This document shows positions 42,514 through 54,893 of a stretch of DNA of 64,000 nt, one piece after another. Within the stretch, counting starts at the first letter, position 1. Every line of letters starts with the position of its first letter. A program made the position numbers and the translations under genes. This DNA comes from Gnetum montanum (Eukaryota > Streptophyta > Gnetopsida > Gnetales > Gnetaceae), in contig MNCI01008925.1 of assembly GCA_015680685.1 (NCBI GenBank), forward strand, positions 680,671 to 744,670, in the 5' to 3' direction. The notes beneath the pieces were generated by a model. That model saw only the letters and a program-made list of their open reading frames with translations, searched no databases and was not told the DNA's origin.

Positions 42514-43366
42514 AATGATGAGTGGCGAGGTACCCCTACACTCAACCATACGAAACGAGTGTAGCATGCACGATCTGGTCGAACTCCATAGACTAAGTGC
42601 CTACATGCCTTATGGAACACTTAAGGTTAATTATTTGTTGTCTTCCAAAACTCACTTGTAGTTGTCACGGTTGTATAGTTAAGTGAGTCTGAGGTATACG
42701 ATTTTTATAGATTTTTTGTTTTATCTCCTATGCTAATAAGGTGAGGGGTGAGAAGACTAATTAACTAACTCTAACTAACTAACTAAGTCTTATCCTAGCG
42801 TCAGCATCCGTTCCCACTTACCGTACACACCCTGAACCGATGCAACCATGGTTACCAAACGCTAGTCATTGCTGGGATCACCACGTGTAATGCACGTGCT
42901 CGAAGCGGTCGTACTGAGGCACTTAACTAGGAGAGAAGGGTTGAGAGAGATTTAACTAATAAGGAATTAAATGAAAATGGTAAATAAAAATAAATAAAAT
43001 CCTAGTTAGCCTATTCCATGCACTGCAAGGTTTATCTGGAAAGCTCGTCTTTATTGTCGTACACAAACTTGTGTTCAGGTACAATGTTGGCTCGAATAAA
43101 GATCCGTTCACTTTGGGACTCCTACTGTGGGCACATGGAAAATATTCTATCTCTAGAGTGATCAATCTACCAGAGTTTCACTACTGTGTAGCCTAGGATG
43201 AGGAAACAAGGAAATGCTGCCTCCTATTTATAGAATTGGCAGCGCGACGTGATATCACGTATGCGATATCGCAGGGAGAGACGCGATATCGTTGGGGATG
43301 TGATATCACGGTGGATGCGATGTTGTGTACGCGATATATCGGCCCATGTGATATCGCATCCCATCA
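42514..43366 (-). repeat. Element D: 5' LTR
   Basis: 853 bp, on the plus strand from TGATGAG to CCCATCA. The hexamer array (about 43250-43358) has GATATC-N8-GATATC pairs separated by 17- or 20-bp steps. TATA (rc) is near 43230-43237. The hairpin TCTTTATT (43048) pairs with AATAAAGA (about 43096). The adjoining CCTAC (43367-43371) would be the target duplication, but its partner is lost. Confidence 0.88.
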
Positions 43367-46300
43367 CCTACGCTCTTCCACTCTCAGGATGAGGCTTGAG
43401 ATAGAAGCCTCACTGATGCATCACAGTGGGGATCAATCCATACTACCTCTAGGATGCCTTTCACCAACCGGTCCACACCCTCATGCTAGGACCACCCGCC
43501 AATGACCATCACAAGTGTTTTCACAAAAACATATGCATAGTCTAGCTAGCTTAAGCCAACACATCATAAGCACAACACACCCGACCAAACAACTACATGG
43601 ATCCATCCCTAATAGTTACAATGATGCCATGAAAGCAATACCATGATGCAACAAAACAACAAGAAGACCTCAGTATGACAAAAAATACCATATTTCTCAA
43701 AAGACATAGACCTCCATACAAATGACCACTAGAATAACCTTCAAAATGAAATATGCCCAAAGAGAAAACTAATCCCTTAGAAAGTACTTTTCAAAATGAT
43801 TCCAGTGACACTAATTTTACCTAAATCGGACTCTTGGAAGCAAAGTTATGCATGTTTAGAGTTTGGTTAATAAAATAATATTTAAATAATATTTGGAATG
43901 CCCAAAAATGCTTGTGCCCCAATAGGCCCCATAAAGAGCATATTGTTATAATCAAATCTGAAAACAATTACATCTAAAAACACACTACAAATGCTCTAGA
44001 GAAATTATTAGAACCCTACAGATCTAAATAAATCATTAGAGTCAAAATATTGTGCTGTAGCATATCAAGAAACACTATAAATCACTCTCAAAATGTTCTA
44101 AACTCTAGCAATCATTTGTTGTGATAACAAAATGAAAGTAGAATGAAAATAGTAAAAATAGCACAAGAACACAGAGAGTTATGTGGTTCGGGCCCTTTTT
44201 ACCCTACTTCCATAACAATGTTGATCTACCTTATATTCTTCTCAAATCTTCAGGACACAAGCCATCCTTGTAACTTTTTCAAACACTCAATTTGTAACTC
44301 CAACAGATCTTAGATCAACACCAACAAGACTCATGTCTCCAAGGTAAAACCTTGATACAATGCTTTCACTTCAAAGCACACATTAAAGGCTACCCCAAGC
44401 CTTCTATTTATGAAGAAACATGAGGAACAAACCCCAATCCTAATACATGTGGGATAAAACATCAAGCCTCCTATTTATGAGAAAACATGAGGACCAAACC
44501 CCAATCCTAATACAAGTGGGATAAAACACATCCCCACATCAAATGCAACATAAAAGGAAATACAACAATTAATGTATTTGTCTTCATTTTTCCAACACAT
44601 ATACCAATCATACGAGGCTCATCAACATCACAGATCATATTCCACAAGTCCACATCAGCCCAAACGTCCCATAGATATTAACAAAAAATTCGTAACCAAA
44701 ATCATACAATTTTGGAAAACATGCAAAATAACATGCCTACGCTCAGACTTTGAGCTAATTGCCTCACATGCCCTCAGCGTGTGATCATATACACTAATCC
44801 AGCACAAAAATACAGGGAAAAGGTAAAGACAACCCACCAATTAAAATTGTTGGGGTTGAAAGGCTGAAACAAGGAGAAAATCCTCAAAAATCCAACAGGA
44901 CTATTTTTCTCCCAATAAGTTTTGCACCCACGTAGATATGCCTGCAGCAATTCCAAGTCAAGTTCAGAATAAGCAAAGATCATCCACAGGGCTTAGAATC
45001 CAAAGAAAAAGGAGGAAAAGAGAAGAGAAGAAACGTAACCCTCATTTCTGTTTCTGCATAGGAAAAAAAAACAAAAAATAATGAACAGATCCAATTCTTA
45101 TGGGTGGTGGCAGCAAAAGGCGGTGGGTTTTAAAACATATAAAAACAAAGTTTCACTTTTATGTTTATGTGATAAAACAAAAGACAAAACCAAAGTAGCA
45201 CACGTATGTGACTTTTACTTTTATCTCTTTTTTTTTTCATTTGAATTCTTTATTATTATTTTTTTCCAAAAATGATTTTCATAAGTTATTTTCATTTTCT
45301 GTTTTTGCAATTAATACCATAAACTTGAAACCTGTGTAACAAACACCCCGAGACTCCAAATCAAAATCCGTTTGAACCTAAGATATCCTTATGACATGAT
45401 TTACACATCCACATGCTAAAACCATGCTCGAACATCACACAACATAGTGCTATAATACAAATGCCTACATATCAAAATTACACATAAGGCATAAGACATA
45501 CTGGATCGGTGCTCTTGTACCCCAATCCCACACCCCTACTAGCAAGATCACAGGACTAGTGTACATAATCACGTTAGTTGAGCATGTAAAGACATCATAA
45601 TCATAACAAAAAAAATGAAGCCTCATAACATATACAATCCATTAACTTGTCCCCAAAAATAGACTGGGCCTTTGGAATTGTATTGGTGCATAGAATAAAT
45701 ATTATGCTCTTTTGCATTCCAATGATGTTCTTGCAGTTGAAAACGTTGAGAGTTTAGGAGAGCATATGACTCCTGTTATCAAGTAATCTATAGCTTGGTA
45801 GTTTTGTGGCAGTTGTTGAATTTAGTTCATGATTACACTCACCACTTCTCTACATTATTTTGTTAATGCATAACAAAAAGGAAAATACATAGCTGTAGTA
45901 TTTGGCTTAAATACCAAGAGTACACTAACATTTTGTTTCATTTTTGAATTTCAGGGATTACTCTTGTAGAGAGATTACTAATCTTGTACCATGGAAAGTG
46001 GAACAAAAATGTAGACCCAGTTTTCCAAGAGCTACTCTACTAACATTCCATTTTTGTAGAAAAAACAGTAGATGTTTTCACAGTGAGAGGATCTTTTTTG
46101 AGTAATGATTATTTCTACAAAAGATGGGATATTCCATGAGTGAAAATAATGAATAACAATTTAGACTTCTTTGAAGTCTTTATTACTTTGTTGCTTCCAT
46201 AATGATGTTTCATTTTGTAAAGATAAATCTGGTGCATCAAAGAAAAATGGTGAGGGGAATTGCAGCTTATCTTATCTACTCAAGGGAACCATATATATTA

Positions 46301-47699
46301 TGCTGAGCTATATGATTTAGCTTATACTTAATATTTTATGTATGGTAGATTTGAAATGCCATAGAAAAAATGCTTGTCTAAACTATAGGAAAATTAATTT
46401 ATGTATGCTACTTTAGAATTTTTCATATACTGTCATCACTATGGTCGAATTGATATCCCATCTATTTGATCATAACTTTTTTATTTTTAACTTAATTCTT
46501 GGAAATTCTGTTCATTGATATTTACCAAAAAAATATCCTGTTAGAATCATCTTGAAGTAGATGTTGACATTCAAATATCAAAAGGTACAAAAAAAAACAA
46601 GATACAAAAAGGTATTTTCTATTTGTTGGTACAAAAGAAGCTTTTAAATGAATATACCATTGTAGCCTTTTTTGAATGATAAACCTCCATGAAGCCTTGT
46701 TGATTTATTATAATTGGGATTGCTGTTTTCTTAGTGCTTTGATGTCAATTCATGCTTGGGATTTTTTTTGTCAACAATCAAAGTTTAATCATTTGCATCA
46801 TACCACCAAGACACATTATAAATAGTTTTAAAAGGACTTTCATAACAATGCTTATGAGGATGGTAATCAAATCCTTAAGCATTTTCTAGGGTTGTTAAAC
46901 TTCATGCAGTAATGCAAGAAGATAACTTAGAAGGTAATGGCTTGAGGAACTTAACAATTTACAATGGATTCGTAATGTGAATAAGTTTTCTAATTTCATA
47001 TGTCTTAATAGAACAAATCTTCTGAATAACTTGATTCGAACCTTTTGGTTGTAATAGTTTTTCTACAATTCTTGGTAATTATTATTCTTTTATTTTCTTT
47101 TTAACCAATTTGACTTACTCACAGACTTAGTACTAGCTAAACCTTTAATTTGATAAAGAATTGTGACTTAAAATAATGATGCATTATAACAACATTTTTG
47201 TTATAAATTCATAAGAATTTTTAATTAATCTTACGAGTTGTTTTGTTTCTTAAAACAAATTTAATTGCTTTATTTGTTATGAATTGTTTGGTATGTGTTA
47301 TGAATTGATACTAAGTTAATAATCAAATCAGTGAATTTTACAAGTGACTGACTTGACTTAATATAACATTTTATGAATTAAGACAATATATGCATTATGT
47401 TACTTTAGCATTTTGTCACTCAACATGGGTTGAAGTCAATTGGAATAAGATAGTTTTCCCATATGGAGTGCTTGATAGAAAGGTTTAAGCATATTAAGCA
47501 TATTTTTAGCTGTATTGTTGGCTCACTCTCAACTACCTATCTAAGGTAGCCTTTGTTTTGTAAATGGAAATTAGTTAACAATTGGGATGGAGTGCTGGGA
47601 AAGATGCAAAAGAAGTTCACCTCTTAAAGAGATGTTTCTATCTTTTGTATGTAAGTTGCCTGTAGTTAAATTTCTCTCTAAAGAATTCCCATTCATAGT
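43367..47699. other. Spacer between element D and a LINE relic
   Basis: No gene is recognised. 44150-44600 contains a GAGTTATGTGGTTCGGGCCC word typical of the transcribed part of many plant LTRs, and a 67-bp tandem duplication. 45000-47400 is AT-rich with only short, featureless frames. From about 47450 onward weak LINE-like translation begins. Confidence 0.5.
44397..44530 (+). repeat. 67-bp tandem duplication
   Basis: Copies at 44397-44463 and 44464-44530 share CTATTTATGA, AACATGAGGA, AACCCCAATCCTAATACA and GTGGGATAAAACA, with several differences. It lies in a region that looks like an LTR promoter/leader fragment. Confidence 0.85.
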
Positions 47700-48731
47700 A
47701 CATTGGTTTTTAATCCCCCATTTCAATTTCTGTTGCAAGTTAATTAGATTGTGAGGAATTTCCTTTGGTTCAATGGGGAGGAGCATCACTGCTTTCATTT
47801 GATTGCTTGGGATAAGGTGGCTATTCTAATTCATGTAAATGGTTATGGACTTTGGGAGGTAGGCTTGTATTCTAGTTGCTAAGTTGGCTTGGGAGGTTTG
47901 GTCCTAAGCGAACAAACCTTGGGTTAGTTGTCTTCAAATGTGTTATTCTAATCTATGGACTTGCCTGGCTAGAGCCTAAGAGATTTAAAAAACTATTAGA
48001 AGATGATGAACTTTTTGTCAATTTTTTGGGCACTAGGAATTTGGGAAAGTAGGTATTCTTACAAAATGATAGGGAAATTTTCTTTTGAAGTAGTCATCTT
48101 ATTTTATCAAGGTCCAAGGGCACATGTAACAAATTGGTTTAGTAGGGGGTAGTGGAGAATTCCATTCATCTTTCATGATGATAATAGACATGGCCAATTC
48201 ACCAAAATTATTAGCATCCTTAAAGACATAACCTTCTCAATTCAGCCCATAAAGATACCTTGCATTTTGCTTTAACAAATAATAGATATTGGATCACATG
48301 TCTTTATAGGCAATCCTTTGCCAAAGTGAGGGGATGGGATCTCATCTGGAGATTGCACTATCAACCAAAGGTGAGGTTTTTTGCTTGGCTATTGGTTGAT
48401 CATGTAGTGCTCACTCATGAAAAACTTTAGAGACAAAGTTTTTCCATGGCCTCCCAGTGTATCCTTTGTTATAAGGATATTGAAACTGTGACACACATTG
48501 TTAAGGAATGTTTGTTTACAAAGGCTACAAGTCACTTGCATGAAATTTCATTATAGGTGGAGGTTATGTGGGAGATTTGGCTAGAGCCAAATACTCACAC
48601 TTCTCATGCGAAGTGCCTAAACTCTCTTTATAAATGCATCTCGAAAGCATTTTCCAAATTTCACTTGTGGAAAAACATCCATGAATATAGAATCATAAAG
48701 TTCAACACTCATGACTTCTTGCAAGATGAGT
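47700..48731 (+). pseudogene. LINE ORF2 C-terminal relic
   Basis: Plus-strand frames give FNGEEHHCFHLIAWDKV (the F.W.G....H.i.WdkvC block), then RGWDLIWRLHYQPKVRFFAW and CILCYKDIETVTHIVKECLF near 48320-48530. The last two are the plant LINE zinc-binding end (W-x-P-K-v-x-F-F-W, C-x2-C...E-T-x2-H-x3-C). Many stops and shifts are present. Element F inserted at 48732, beyond which the LINE is not seen. It is unlike the LINE at 12739-31702 in sequence. Confidence 0.75.
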
Positions 48732-49587
48732 TGATGAACTGTATTTGGTCTGGCTTTGATATCGGATACCCAATATTGGGGCCTAAGAAGCGATGTTGGG
48801 TATTCGATATTGTAGGGTGTGTGCTGACCTATAAATATACCGCTTGGGCACACAATTTGAGTATAGGTTTTTTCATAGCATAGTAGAGCTCTTGCAATTT
48901 CTTTTCTCTAGAGTTAGAATATTTTCCAAAGTGCACACAGTAGGAGTCATTGAGTGTAGAGATTGTTATTTGAGCACTATTATACCTAAGTATGGTAGTG
49001 TGTGAGATAATAAAGATGAGCTTTCTGATTAAACCTTGCAGCACCTTGGCTAGCTTAAATATTTTATTTATGCATTTAATGTTGTATGCAATTTCCTTTA
49101 ATGCTTTGAAGTAATTAAACTAAAGTAAGCTAGATATATTAAATGGAAATTAATTAAGCACATAAGTATGATCACTTTGAGCATGCACATGATGCTTGGT
49201 GATCCCAGCAACGCTTAATGTTTGGTAACCCAGCAGTGTTATACGTGTTCAGGATGTGCATGAAAAGTGGGACCGGATGCTTATGTTAGGATAGCTAGTT
49301 ATTAATTAGAAATTAGATTAGTTAAAATGGTTCATAAATTAAGTTTCAATTTATTGATAATCATAGATGAATAAAATATAAAATAATAAAAATCATGTGC
49401 CTCAGTTACACTTAACCATACAACTAAGCTCCATAAGTGTAGTTGGGAAGACAATGATTGTTACAATTAGATTTCATGTTCTAGAACCAGTGTACTTAGG
49501 AAATTAAGGTCTGAAGAATTCAACCAGATTACATGTGAACTCTTGTGATTTGTATGGTTGGACGTAGGGGTATCTCATTGCTCATCA
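48732..49587 (+). repeat. Element F: 5' LTR
   Basis: 856 bp, TGATGAACTG to GCTCATCA. The array has GATATC-N8-AATATT (about 48760-48780) and a GATGTT/GATATT continuation. TATAAATATACC follows near 48830. The 3' part shares the AACCATACAACTAAG and GGGAAGACAATGATTG words with elements E, G and H. Confidence 0.85.
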
Positions 49588-49748
49588 TTGGCACCATTGT
49601 CGAAGATCTTTAGTTGTTACATGCACTATTTAGGACTTAGTGAAAAATTATTCAAGATCATTGGAACAGACCCTAAATTCATATCATACATTAAAATAAC
49701 TACAACAATTTTAAGAAGAACACTGCATTTTTTAATTTCTAACACAAG

Positions 49749-51948
49749 ATGTCTTCTTCTCACAAGAGTGATTCTCTGCCCAAGTTTGATGAAGTAAATT
49801 AGCAAATGTCCCAACAATACAAAGTGGTATATGTTCATCTTGATGAGTATGTACCTAATTTCACCTTTGTCCTACACCAGGATGAACTGCTACAGTGGCA
49901 AGACATGGAGGGCAACATTGTGTTGCCACCTGATCGATCCATTCTTGTGATGCTCCAACAAATGCTTATGTGGTTGGGCATCTAGGGGCTTTATGCTGAA
50001 TATGTTGTGCAAGATAGTGATGCTAGGGATTACCATCCCACTTGCACAACATCTAAGGGATCGATAGCTAAAGTAGCATTATGAATCTGTGAAAGGAAAG
50101 TGGTCCAATGATTCCCCATTCCTGACATACCAAAAAAGATGGTGGAGAATCCTTATTTAGGGGTTTTCCATTTAGAGAAACTCCTCTCTTTGACTTTAGT
50201 GATGGAGGTCAAAACTAGAACCTACAGTCAATGATCCATAATTTAGGTTCTGGCAAGAATGGATCCAATGACAAAGGGGGATCCAAGGAGAAGAGTCATG
50301 GGAGAGATGCAAATAAGAAACATGATCATGATCATGGCCGTGACCATCGAAGAGGGGCTGGTAGGCACTGTGAAGGTGGTAGTCCTCCTTCCTCTTCACA
50401 TTCATCATCATCTTCTTCCTATTTTGGCTTTGAACACAACCATAGGGGGCACAATCATGATGGAGGTGACTGACAAGATAAAGTTGATCATAGGGATCGT
50501 TAGGCAAGTCAAGACTTGGGGCATGGGCATTCAAGAGAGGCCTGTCACCATGAATGAAGGGGTAGTAGAGGTCATTGTAGGCACTAGAATCAATGCCTTG
50601 ATAAGACTTTTCTTGCTACTCAGAGTATGCTAAACATTACTAAGGTAGTGAGAATTCCTACAAGGCACATTAAGAATAGTCAGATTAAAAGGTTAGACAT
50701 GAATAATATTCCTATATTCGAAGGTGAATATAACTTAGATCTACAGAACCACCTTCAAGCTTTCCATGATGCGTGTGCCTTGCATAATATAGAAAATGAT
50801 TTGCAAAAGCTTAAGTTGTTTTCCAAGACACTCATCAAAGAAGTAATAAGCTAGTACTAGTTCTTAGAATCAAAATCCATTAGACGATGAAGTAAAATGC
50901 TTAAATTATTCAATGATAAATATCAGATGTACTCATGAGTGTCCAACTTAAGGAGAAAAATTCGAGGATGGAAACAGAGGACACATGAACCCTTGGATGA
51001 TGTCATGGGCCAATATTATTCTCTATTACATAGATGTCCTAGCCCTAGTTATTCTCAACAAGAGAAAATTTTCCACATCATAGATGAGCTCCGATCAGAA
51101 ACAAGGAGAACTCTTGGAGTCCATTAGATCCAACAGTTGATTGGGTAGGTGGCAAAAGAAGAAGAAGAGTTGAGGAAATGTCAAAGTGTAGAAGAATACA
51201 ACTACAATCCTTCCATTTGCAAGACAGAGGTTCGATTTTGTGATAGTGAGGAGGAATCATCACTTGATGAGGTGTTGAACTAGAAAACCTTGCTAATTTA
51301 AATATTTACCTTTGAAATCTCTACTAAGGTAGATTAGTTATGGGACTATATGGATAATAGATTTAAAGTTGTCCTAAAAATTTCTGAAGAGTCCAAAGAA
51401 CAAAGTAGTGATCATGACTGAAGGAGGTGAAAAAAAGCTGAACATGTCAGTCAAAGGGGTAAGGGCACAATCACTGCAATAGATGAAGTTGTAAAAATTA
51501 AGTCAAATGATGATGGTAGGTGTGACATCTGCCATATGAACATCCTAAAGGATGTTGGCCCATCATGTCACACTTACAAGAGTCTTGGATGTATGCTCTG
51601 AATCCACAACTAGAAAAAAGGCAAGCAGTCAGAAGGTTGCCTTATCCTTAAGGTAATCCTAGGCAGTTCCATTAGCAACAATAGTATTATTCAAGTGGAA
51701 CTTCACTGGAACCGTATGAGTAGTATCAATAGTGGTAGCAACCACAGTCATGGGTGCTATCATTGCTAAGGCAGAAATACCCTTATAGACAATTAGATCC
51801 ATATGGGTATTATGTTCAACAACCCCTATCTCCATGTGACTCTTCCCATCACATTTCTACTTGCCAACATTACTATTACCCTCCTAAATACTATCGAACT
51901 TATTCTTCACATTCAAGGAGGGATACCACTTTTTATCCTTGTCCTCCN
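49749..51948 (+). pseudogene. gag: Element F: gag
   Basis: ATG 49749 starts MSSSHKSDS. YVHLDEYVPNFTFVLHQDE and MEGNIVLPPD follow, then a frame change and the charged tract (KKHDHDHGRDHRRGAGRH, about 50310-50366). From 50627 the core reads LNITKVVRIPTRH, FEGEYNLDLQNHLQAFHDAC and KLFSKTLIKE, followed by stops where sister copies have Trp (W-Y-x-S, R-R-W). The knuckle (about 51519) is damaged. The linker YYPPKYYRTYSSHSR ends at the N at 51949. Confidence 0.8.
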
Positions 51949-51949
51949 T

Positions 51950-52275
51950 TGGATCCAATCAAATACATCATGAGTGAGCATAACAGTATGGATTCTAAGA
52001 AGTATTTAGTTTGAAGGGAACTCAAAGGAATTAGATGTAAAAAGAGATGGAGAAGCAAGATTTCCAACTACATGTATGAGGGCTTAGGTGGACTGTTAGG
52101 TCAAAAAAAGGTCTTTACCATGATCTAGTATCCAAACCACTCGATTGATAAACTGGTTGTAGATTGATAGCCCTAGTAGTATTGCATTGTTGTGGTTGGG
52201 CTGGAAGTTCACACTGCATAAATGAAGCAAATGATAGCTATGTTGAAGGTGAAGGAATAGGTGCAAGAATGGAAG
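51950..52275 (-). other. Inverted segment of element F between two single Ns
   Basis: Flanking sequence reads gag and protease on the plus strand, but this 326-bp piece reads the intervening gag-pro linker on the minus strand: QCELPAQPQQCNTTRAINLQP, and at its other end VMLTHDVFDWIQ. It aligns directly, not in reverse, with the plus-strand text of minus-strand element E at about 61315-61640. Its limits coincide with Ns at 51949 and 52276, so an assembly joining error is more likely than a biological inversion. The DSG active-site segment expected next is missing. Confidence 0.8.
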
Positions 52276-52276
52276 N

Positions 52277-52760
52277 TTTCCTAGAACCTGCCACCCCTCA
52301 AGAAGAGAAATATTTGATTAGAATTGGCAGACTAGTCCATTACTCTTCCACAAGGACTGGTGAAAGACATTGTGACCATTGTTTATGGGTGGTCTTATCT
52401 TACTAATTTCCTAGTAATCAAGGTTGAGAATTGTAAAGGGGACTGTCCAATCATCATGGGAAGGGGATGTCTAAGCACTATTAATGCAAGAATGAGCATT
52501 AGAGACCTTTCCTTAGAGACATCTAAGGAAAATGCATTTGGAAAGATTGAGAAGAAGTGAGTTCCATACATCGCGTACAATGATAGAGGGTGCAATTACA
52601 TGCAAAAGCTCTAGTCCATGAAATGAGCATTTATTTCCACATGCAAGTAGTGTGCACTTGAAGTAGATATTCAAAGGGGTCTATACATAGCAGCCACAAA
52701 ACAAGAGGGCACCTAGTGGCTGACCACTGATCCTGAAAGTAGCGTAATGTGCATGGAACC
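52277..52760 (+). pseudogene. pro: Element F: protease C-terminal part
   Basis: After the N, frames read LPPLKKRNI-like text, then KDIVTIVYGWSYLTNFLVIKVE and GDCPIIMGRGCLSTINA, matching the retropepsin second half of elements B, D and E (GDFPIIMGRAWLST). The catalytic DSG region is absent. Stops and shifts are frequent. Confidence 0.7.
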
Positions 52761-53139
52761 TACTAAGAGCTTAACATGTGCTTATGTCACAGGCATGGAT
52801 GAACTAGAGCAAGTTCATTACCAACTCTTTGATAATGCAAATGATGATACCTATTGGGGAGAGTTGGAAATTCTTGAAAATTTTAAATAAGAGCCCCTTG
52901 AGTTAAAAACCCTACCTGTTAGCATAGAATATTCATTCTTGAAAAATGGGAAGCTGGTAATAATTAATGCAAATCTTGCTCTAGAACAAATATAGATGCT
53001 ATTGAATGTGGTTGAGAAATGGTTAATAGCCTTTGCTTGGTCATATCCTAAACTCATAGGGATTGATCCTAGGATATGCCAGCATTGTATCTACACTAAC
53101 CTAGCCATGAAGCCAAAGAGGTAGCTACAGAGGTGATTG

Positions 53140-54505
53140 AACCTCAAATTAAAGTAGGTCATCAAAGAAAATTAAAAAAATCCTCAAGGTAGGGTTTATC
53201 TATCCCATTGCAGATAGTGAGTCGGTTAGTCCACTCGTGATTATGCCAAAGAAAGGGGGCAAGTGATGGGTTTGCATTAATTTTCGGCTATTGAATATGG
53301 CAATATTCAAAGATTATTTTTTGTTGCCATTCATTGGTTAAGTGTTGGACACCATATCTAGGCATTGCTATTATAGTTTTCTAGATGGTTATAATGGCTA
53401 TAACCAAATCTAGATCATGCTAGAGGACCAAGCCAAAACAACATTCATGAGTCCCTAGGGGATCTTTGCATATCACAAGATGTCATTTGGCCTATGCAAT
53501 GCCCCTAATACATTCCAATGCTTGGTCTTGAGTATTTTTCAACCAAAAATTGGTAGCAGAGTAAAAGTCTTTATGGATGACTTCTCCACTTATGGCACTA
53601 CATGTGAGCAAGCCTTGGACCACCTTGAGCAAGTACTAAAAAGATGTGTGGAGAAAAACCTACAGCTCAATTAGCAAAAGAGCCATCTCATGGTCCAAGA
53701 AGGAATTGTATTGGGGCACAAAATCTCATAAGCAAGGGTTGAGGTTGACCCTGAAAAAATAAGGATCATCCAAGGGATTACCTCCCAAACAAAAACTATA
53801 AAATATGTTTGGTCATTTCTTGGACACACTAGCTACTATCGACGATTCATAGAGAATTTCTTTAAGATCACAAAATCATTGGTCAATCTAACAAAGAAAG
53901 GTGCTTGATTTGTTTGGACCAAGGAATGTGAAAACGAATTCTAGCAGTTGAAGGAGAAACTTGTAGAAACTCTAATTCTATAGGCACCTAACTAGTCCAG
54001 ACTATTTCACGTTATGAAGGATGCATCAAATTATACCTTGGGGGTTGTGCTTACGCAGTTGGATGACAAGAAATGTCCATATTACATCCATTATGCAAGC
54101 TGAAGCATTGTGGGTGCACAATTGAACTACACCATCACAAAAAAAGAAAAAAAAGAATTGATGGTATTGGTGTTTGTTTTAGAAAAGTTCAGGCATTATG
54201 TGCTTGGATACAAAGTGTTTGTGTTCATAGACCACAGTGCATTCACTTCTTCATGAACAAGCCAATAGTAAGCTCCCGTGTCATACAGTGGCTAGTGATC
54301 TTACAGGAATTCAATATTACAATGATAGATTGGAAGGGAACTGAGAATGTGATTACTAACCACTTGTCTCAGTTGCAATGGGACAACAAAGAGGAAGGTC
54401 CACTATCTAATCTATTTTTTAATGAACTCCTCTTTACTAGGGCTATAATTGAACAATTTTCCATTGAGCCTAAATGGTACAATGGAATTCTCTCACTCAA
54501 GTGAT
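53140..54505 (+). pseudogene. pol: Element F: reverse transcriptase and RNase H
   Basis: RT blocks in order: SPLVIMPKKGGK, FKDYFLLPFIG, YYSFLDGYNGYNQI, EDQAKTTFMSP, MSFGLCNAPNTFQCLVLSIF, VKVFMDDFSTYG with the catalytic FMDD at 53570-53581 intact, EGIVLGHKIS, WSFLGHTSYYRRFIENF. RNase H follows: HVMKDASNYTLGVVLTQ, VLEKFRHYVLGYKVFV and ENVITNHLSQLQWDN. The GTFAYR/FGLCNAPATFQ and VFMDDFS-VYG style is that of Athila/Tat elements. Stops mostly replace Trp, Gln or Arg codons. An intact product would copy element RNA to DNA; this copy is dead. Confidence 0.85.
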
Positions 54506-54549
54506 GCCACAAGGATTGAACCATTGAAAGAAACAAAAAATTTTTCACT

Positions 54550-54893
54550 AGGTGAAATGCTTCATGGAGATCAATGGACACCTCTACAAGGTCTGCGTTG
54601 ATGGCCTGGTTCATTGGTGTGTCCTTAATGCTGATCAACTACACGTTCTTCATGATGTTGATAAGGGTCCTTGTGGGGGCCACTATGCTAGGAGACTCAC
54701 AACCATTAAAATCCTAATGGTAGGGTATTATTGGCCAATAATTTTTAGGGATGCTCACCAATTTGTCTACTCTTGTGAACATTACCAATGAGATGGTGGA
54801 ATGACTAATCAAATGGAGAAACCTCAATAGTAGATCCAACCACTAGAACCCTTTGACATCTAAGGCATTACCTTCATAGGTTTTGATGAGCAG
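54550..54893 (+). pseudogene. pol: Element F: integrase N-terminus (HHCC zinc domain)
   Basis: The frame 54552-54791 contains VHWCVLNADQLHVLHDVDKG, GGHYARRLTTIKIL, YYWPIIFRDAHQFV and YSCEHYQ: the H-H-C-C integrase zinc domain with the usual YYWP. A linker EPFDI...GITFIGF follows and is cut by element E at 54894, just before the DDE core. Confidence 0.85.

Larger units (their letters stand above)
38588..43366 (-). mobile_element. Element D: gag-protease LTR element, minus strand, 3' end truncated
   Basis: Read from the right: 5' LTR 43366-42514, PBS 42513-42494, a continuous gag-protease frame 42373-39119, then a non-coding tail to 38588. The tail matches the element E tail (57320-57730 region), including the CCATCTCCCCCATGA purine tract. 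No RT, RNase H or integrase separates protease and tail, so pol was deleted before or during amplification. The 3' LTR is absent: the tail is joined to an unrelated RT/RNase H fragment. Confidence 0.88.
48732..54893 (+). mobile_element. Element F: gypsy-type gag-pol element, interrupted by element E
   Basis: 5' LTR 48732-49587, degenerate PBS at 49588 (TTGGCACCATTGTCGAAGA), gag from 49749, protease remnant, RT, RNase H and the start of integrase. All are broken by stops and shifts. It ends at 54893 where the LTR of element E begins; the rest would lie beyond E outside the window. It lies in or next to a LINE relic. Two single Ns (51949 and 52276) bound an inverted piece. Confidence 0.85.

Noticed and set aside
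43236-43505. 89-codon ORF beginning inside the D LTR
   Set aside because: Its first half is the palindrome array; no domain, and it crosses the element boundary.
44150-44600. Complete copia-type LTR
   Set aside because: The GTGGTTCGG word and TATA-like sites are suggestive, but no termini, partner LTR or target duplication were found.
45081-45275. 64-codon ORF rich in Lys and Phe
   Set aside because: AT-rich low-complexity sequence without a domain or conserved neighbour.
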